Assembly (NCBI GenBank): GCA_031278795.1
Contig: JAITJT010000146.1
Span: 1-8,895, forward strand
Direction of reading: 5' to 3'
DNA: 8,895 bases
DNA from: Deltaproteobacteria bacterium
GTDB taxonomy: Bacteria; Desulfobacterota; Desulfarculia; Adiutricales; Adiutricaceae
Position 1 is the stretch's first letter, and each line of letters starts with the position of its first letter. Under the pieces are notes generated by a model that worked only from the letters and a program-made list of their open reading frames with translations, ran no database searches and had not been told where the DNA came from. Below are positions 6,011 through 8,895 of this stretch, piece after piece. Made by a program: the position numbers and the translations under genes.

Positions 6011-6060
6011 CTTACCCAGGACGGCTCTCGTCTTGGGTAAGACTAACCGGCGAGACGCCG
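6011..6060 (+). promoter_or_regulatory. Two intercistronic hairpins before the first paralog
   Basis: Hairpin 1 pairs CTTACCCAGGACG (6011-6023) with CGTCTTGGGTAAG (6029-6041), 13 pairs with one G-T and a 5-nt loop. Hairpin 2 is CGGCG-AGA-CGCCG (6048-6060). No T run follows, so it is unlikely to terminate. The ribosome site of the next gene begins 8 nt after hairpin 2. Likely roles are RNA protection or processing between genes. Confidence 0.55.
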
Positions 6061-6080
6061 CAACCAGAAAGGATTTAATC

Positions 6081-6698
6081 ATGACTACTTCATCAAAGAT
6101 TATCGACAATTTGAATCAGGTCCCCCAAGCGCTAAACACCATGGCGCAATTTCATGCGGACATTTCCCGCTCACTCGAAAACGTGATGGGCAGTCTGGGT
6201 TTGACATATGTCAATTGGAACTCTCCAGATCTTACAGAGCTAGATGATGATGCCTTTTCGAGGCCTATCTGGGACAGGAAAAAGTTTTCGGCCTTCACCC
6301 AGATGCCACTGGTGTCAAGCTCTCACTACTTCACCAACAGAGATTTCCTCTCTCTCCCCAGGAGCATTAAAAAGGGAGATTTCGTGGTAAGCATCGAAAT
6401 CACGCCCAACAGGGCCTTCTACCAGCTCGATAAGAAAAAGTCGCCTCCAGCGACCGCCCTTCCCCTGAAGGCTCCGCTCCTCTTGGCGTGGGCTCATATT
6501 TTCACTGAAGACTCGAGGGAGATTTTCGAGAACTTTTTCTGCAATCTCGATGATTACCCCTATGACGTGGAAGGGGTTTTCGTTCCGGACAATGAAAACC
6601 TAACTGGATGGGCTGGGAGGTTCGACCTTGGAGCGTTCTTGGAGGACCAGACCTCACTCATAGAGACGCTAGGAAAAATTCTCCCCAAAAAGGCCTAG
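6081..6698 (+). CDS. Unknown protein, first of a tandem paralog pair
   Basis: A 205-residue soluble protein of a family I do not recognise. The N-terminal 40 residues look like amphipathic helix, with no signal peptide or membrane segment. The middle carries PIWDR (62-66), SSHYF-x-NR (80-87), KGD (98-100) and PNRAF (109-113). The C-terminal half has APLLLAWAHIFTED (131-144), DYPYDVEGVF (158-167) and RFDLGAFLED (180-189). These blocks recur in the same order in the next gene, so the pair arose by duplication. I chose ATG 6081 because AAAGGA (6068-6073) lies 7 nt upstream; an upstream TTG at 5964 would extend the frame through two hairpins and is not credible. Its position after the AAA+ gene suggests that it is a client, adaptor or effector of that ATPase. 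The single Cys is C154. Confidence 0.85.
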   Translation: MTTSSKIIDNLNQVPQALNTMAQFHADISRSLENVMGSLGLTYVNWNSPDLTELDDDAFSRPIWDRKKFSAFTQMPLVSSSHYFTNRDFLSLPRSIKKGDFVVSIEITPNRAFYQLDKKKSPPATALPLKAPLLLAWAHIFTEDSREIFENFFCNLDDYPYDVEGVFVPDNENLTGWAGRFDLGAFLEDQTSLIETLGKILPKKA

Positions 6699-6758
6699 TG
6701 GGAGTTTTAGAATTCGTCTCATCTTAAAGGCATTTTGATTTTTTAAAATTTTTCTCAT

Positions 6759-6820
6759 GAGCAGGGCGACTTCTTGCCGCCCTGTTCAAAAACCATCAAC
6801 CGTTAGCGTAATGACTAACG
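6759..6820 (+). promoter_or_regulatory. Two hairpins before the second paralog
   Basis: Hairpin 1 pairs GAGCAGGGCG (6759-6768) with CGCCCTGTTC (6778-6787), ten pairs with one G-T. Hairpin 2 pairs CGTTAG (6801-6806) with CTAACG (6815-6820) and abuts the ribosome site AAAGGAG (6821-6827). This is the same two-hairpin plan as in front of the first paralog, although the sequences differ. No T run follows either stem. Confidence 0.55.
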
Positions 6821-6834
6821 AAAGGAGCCATACC

Positions 6835-7461
6835 ATGAACACATCGCACAAGAGTGAAAATCTCACAAACGTTTCCTTGTCTATCAACATTTTGGCCCAA
6901 TACGGAGACAACCTTGGCAGTTCTCTCGCCACTTTGGGAAAAGAGCTAAGTCTCAAACTTGAGCAATGGGGTTCCCCAGGTTTCACCCACTTTGAGGAAA
7001 CACATGATATGTGGGCGACCCCCATCTGGGACAGGGATGATTTCAATACGTTTTCCCTGCTTCCCTTGGCTCAGTCGTCCCATTATTTCATCAACAGGAA
7101 CTTAGAGGTGGCTGGAATAAGGGGCACCAGAAAGGGCGATGCTATCGTAAGCATAATCGCGCTTCCCAATGGAGCCTTCGAAAAGGCTGGCCTCGAAGAG
7201 AATCCCAACCTCACGTCCATCCCAGTGGAAGCCCCTATCCTCAGGGCTTATGTCCATATGGTGAAGGAGGACTTCAAAAATCAGTCCTTCAGAAACCTTT
7301 ACAACAACTTGCAGGATTTCCCCACAGATGTTGACGGCTTTTTCGAACCGGCTATGCCAAATGTAGCCGCATGGGTGCGGGAGTTCGACCTCGGGAAATT
7401 CCTCAGTGACCCGCAGGAAGTGATAACCGCAGTCGCAGACATCCTCAAAACAATGGTCTGA
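6835..7461 (+). CDS. Unknown protein, second of a tandem paralog pair
   Basis: A 208-residue soluble protein, clearly homologous to its upstream neighbour along its full length. Shared blocks are PIWDR (63-67), PLAQSSHYFINRN (77-89), KGDAIVSI (100-107), PNGAF (111-115), APILRAYVHMVKED (133-146), DFPTDVDGFF (161-170) and EFDLGKFLSD (183-192). The N-terminal 45 residues are helical and diverge more. It has no cysteine, signal peptide or membrane segment. ATG 6835 is chosen for AAAGGAG (6821-6827) at 7 nt spacing; the open frame continues upstream to 6757 but through two hairpins. Function is unknown. Conservation of aromatic and charged positions between the two copies suggests both are under selection and perhaps form a heteromer or two versions of one partner for the AAA+ ATPase. 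A terminator follows at 7509. Confidence 0.85.
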   Translation: MNTSHKSENLTNVSLSINILAQYGDNLGSSLATLGKELSLKLEQWGSPGFTHFEETHDMWATPIWDRDDFNTFSLLPLAQSSHYFINRNLEVAGIRGTRKGDAIVSIIALPNGAFEKAGLEENPNLTSIPVEAPILRAYVHMVKEDFKNQSFRNLYNNLQDFPTDVDGFFEPAMPNVAAWVREFDLGKFLSDPQEVITAVADILKTMV

Positions 7462-7508
7462 GCCACTTTTCGGAATTTTTGCTCTCGGATTACTATTTTT
7501 TTAGCATC

Positions 7509-7541
7509 AAAGGCCAGGACGCTAGTCGCCCTGGCCTTTTT
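7509..7541 (+). terminator. Strong, probably bidirectional intrinsic terminator
   Basis: AAAGGCCAGG (7509-7518) pairs with CCTGGCCTTT (7530-7539), with further ACG/CGC pairing inside and a T run to 7541. It lies 48 nt after the stop of the second paralog and 38 nt beyond the end of the convergent WYL gene, so it can serve both. Its 5' inner arm CCAGGACG is identical to that of the hairpin at 6011-6041. Confidence 0.82.
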
Positions 7542-7578
7542 AATAATATTGGTGCTATACCTTAGGTTTTAGAAATTA

Positions 7579-8829
7579 TTATTCAGGATCTATATTTTCC
7601 GTTTCAGTTGTTTTTTCCTTTAGTTGTTTCTTTTTCCGTTTTTCGTCATATTTTTTGCTTTCCTTTTCAGCATCCTCTTCTCGCTCACTTATTAATTTTT
7701 TGATTTCATTTACTATCTCCATATATCTGTCCCTTATTTCTTTACCTCTTATGACCACCACATTTGCACCAAATCCAAGCAGCCAGTTGCATATTTCTTC
7801 AATGTTATTACCATCCATTTTTAGCTTAATCCAATTTTTGAATTTGCCATCTTTTACTATTTTGGGTGTACCGTCTTTAATACCTGGCCATTTTCTTTCA
7901 AAAATATATTGTTTCATTTCAGGTTTGAAATTGACTTCAACAAAGTAAGTTTTATCTCCGTGCATAAAACCGAAAGCGTTTGGTTTATCAATTTTTTTCT
8001 CAAGTAATGTTTGAGGCACTTGGTAATCTAATATTTTAAGATTTTCGATCCTGTGAAGAGCAAAAGTTCGTACTTTTAAGTCGTGTTTTAATATAACTCT
8101 CTTCTTTTCAATGCCGTCTTTGTTACTCACATGAATATCTTTTTCGTTAATCACAAATGTATCTATATAAATCTTGCCGCTGTGGGCATAGATATTTACT
8201 GGTAATGTTATATAATCAGGTTTTTTCTTGGATATATTATTTTCAGTTTTACCATATGAAATTGAGCAAAGTTGTTGCTTAGTTTTTGCTTCAATTACGT
8301 CTTGAAGTATTGTTTTGACATTTGAAAAATCAATGTATCCATATGGATGAAATTGTGTTATTGCATTTTCGTATACATCTAAGAGAGCCACGAGTTTAGG
8401 ATCATAGCTATCTTTAGTTATTAAATATTTTATAGTATCTGTTATTCCCTTAATTATTTCAAGTTCTTCAGCCGTAAACAATTCTTTATTAGTCTTTAAT
8501 TTAGCAATAGTTTGATAGAACAGGTTATTGTCTTGACTTTTAACATGGTCAATCAGATTTTTTTCTCTTAAAAAAATAGTAAGATCTGATTCAAAAGTTG
8601 TAATTTGTTTTATAATTTCATCCCCTTCACCTACTTTTGACAGGTCAATGATATCTCCAAATCTTAGTTTGAGTAATCTTAAAATATCGTTAATTTTTCT
8701 GTCACTGCAGCCTGAAAATTCTCGTTCCTCCTTAAGTCTGTTGGTGGTTATAGCTATCCTCGGATTGTTTAATACCAAACTAAGGGCACATAACAGTCTC
8801 TCCTTATCTGTATATCGTCCAATTGTCAT
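7579..8829 (-). CDS. WYL-domain transcriptional regulator-like protein
   Basis: A 416-residue protein with an N-terminal winged-helix/HTH-like region (about 5-65, including SDRKINDILRLLKLRFGDI), a helical linker, a WYL domain (about 176-268) and a WCX-like C-terminal domain (about 293-372). RTFALHRI (254-261) matches the family's R-x-F-x-L-x-R-I signature. The WYL tripeptide position reads K-I-Y-I-D (219-223), so Trp is missing though Tyr is kept. Residues 373-416 are a highly charged tail. WYL proteins commonly act as ligand-responsive regulators, and many sit in phage-defence loci. The start is ATG at 8829 with GAG a few bases upstream; the -10/-35 is unclear within the 66 bases left. Base composition is far more AT-rich than the neighbours, suggesting recent acquisition. 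It converges on the AAA+ set and shares its terminator, so a regulatory link to that set is possible but not shown. Confidence 0.83.
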   Translation of the reverse strand: MTIGRYTDKERLLCALSLVLNNPRIAITTNRLKEEREFSGCSDRKINDILRLLKLRFGDIIDLSKVGEGDEIIKQITTFESDLTIFLREKNLIDHVKSQDNNLFYQTIAKLKTNKELFTAEELEIIKGITDTIKYLITKDSYDPKLVALLDVYENAITQFHPYGYIDFSNVKTILQDVIEAKTKQQLCSISYGKTENNISKKKPDYITLPVNIYAHSGKIYIDTFVINEKDIHVSNKDGIEKKRVILKHDLKVRTFALHRIENLKILDYQVPQTLLEKKIDKPNAFGFMHGDKTYFVEVNFKPEMKQYIFERKWPGIKDGTPKIVKDGKFKNWIKLKMDGNNIEEICNWLLGFGANVVVIRGKEIRDRYMEIVNEIKKLISEREEDAEKESKKYDEKRKKKQLKEKTTETENIDPE

Positions 8830-8895
8830 TTTTTCTCACACATTTTTGTTATTTTTTATTCACTTGTCATAGAATTTTTATCAATTTCTCTCAAA

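Noticed and set aside
5964..6080. TTG 5964 as start of the first paralog, overlapping the ATPase stop
   Set aside because: The extension would encode two strong RNA hairpins and has no homology in the second paralog. ATG 6081 has AAAGGA.
6757..6834. Upstream start at 6757 for the second paralog
   Set aside because: It reads through two hairpins, and the ribosome site AAAGGAG clearly serves ATG 6835.
1..8895. Integrase, transposase or attachment sites marking an island
   Set aside because: No such gene is encoded and no flanking direct repeat could be identified within the window.

Overview
The window joins an ordinary chromosomal stretch to an accessory stretch of bacterial DNA. Positions 1-2461 are GC-rich and hold a small membrane protein (DUF2834 type), a two-gene unit (a PC4-like small protein and the queuosine enzyme QueD) and a 280-residue orphan protein read from a strong sigma70-type promoter. 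Shine-Dalgarno sites and intrinsic terminators are clear throughout. The gene content fits a Gram-negative bacterium. A deltaproteobacterial (Desulfobacterota-like) host is my best guess, but nothing here proves it: there is no rRNA or other taxonomic marker.

Positions 2462-3702 are about 1.24 kb without a convincing protein gene, yet rich in structure. They hold a hairpin terminator, a roughly 300-nt stretch of consecutive hairpins ending in a textbook terminator (candidate non-coding RNA), a very AT-rich block, a 13-bp inverted repeat capped by six C/six G, many homopolymeric A and T tracts, an operator-like palindrome and a long hairpin just upstream of the next gene.

Positions 3703-7461 carry three genes on the plus strand: a tandem-AAA+ ATPase with two intact ATP sites, then two paralogous proteins of 205 and 208 residues from a family I do not recognise. 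Each of the two paralogs is preceded by two hairpins and an AAAGGA ribosome-binding site 7 nt before its ATG. A strong terminator follows. Converging on this set from the right is a very AT-rich gene for an HTH/WYL-domain protein (8829 to 7579), clearly different in base composition and probably acquired separately.

The most interesting unit is the AAA+ ATPase with its tandem paralogs, perhaps a remodelling ATPase with paired clients or partners, beside a WYL regulator of the kind often found near defence and mobile loci. No integrase, transposase, CRISPR array, tRNA or rRNA was seen. The function of the set is inference from arrangement only.
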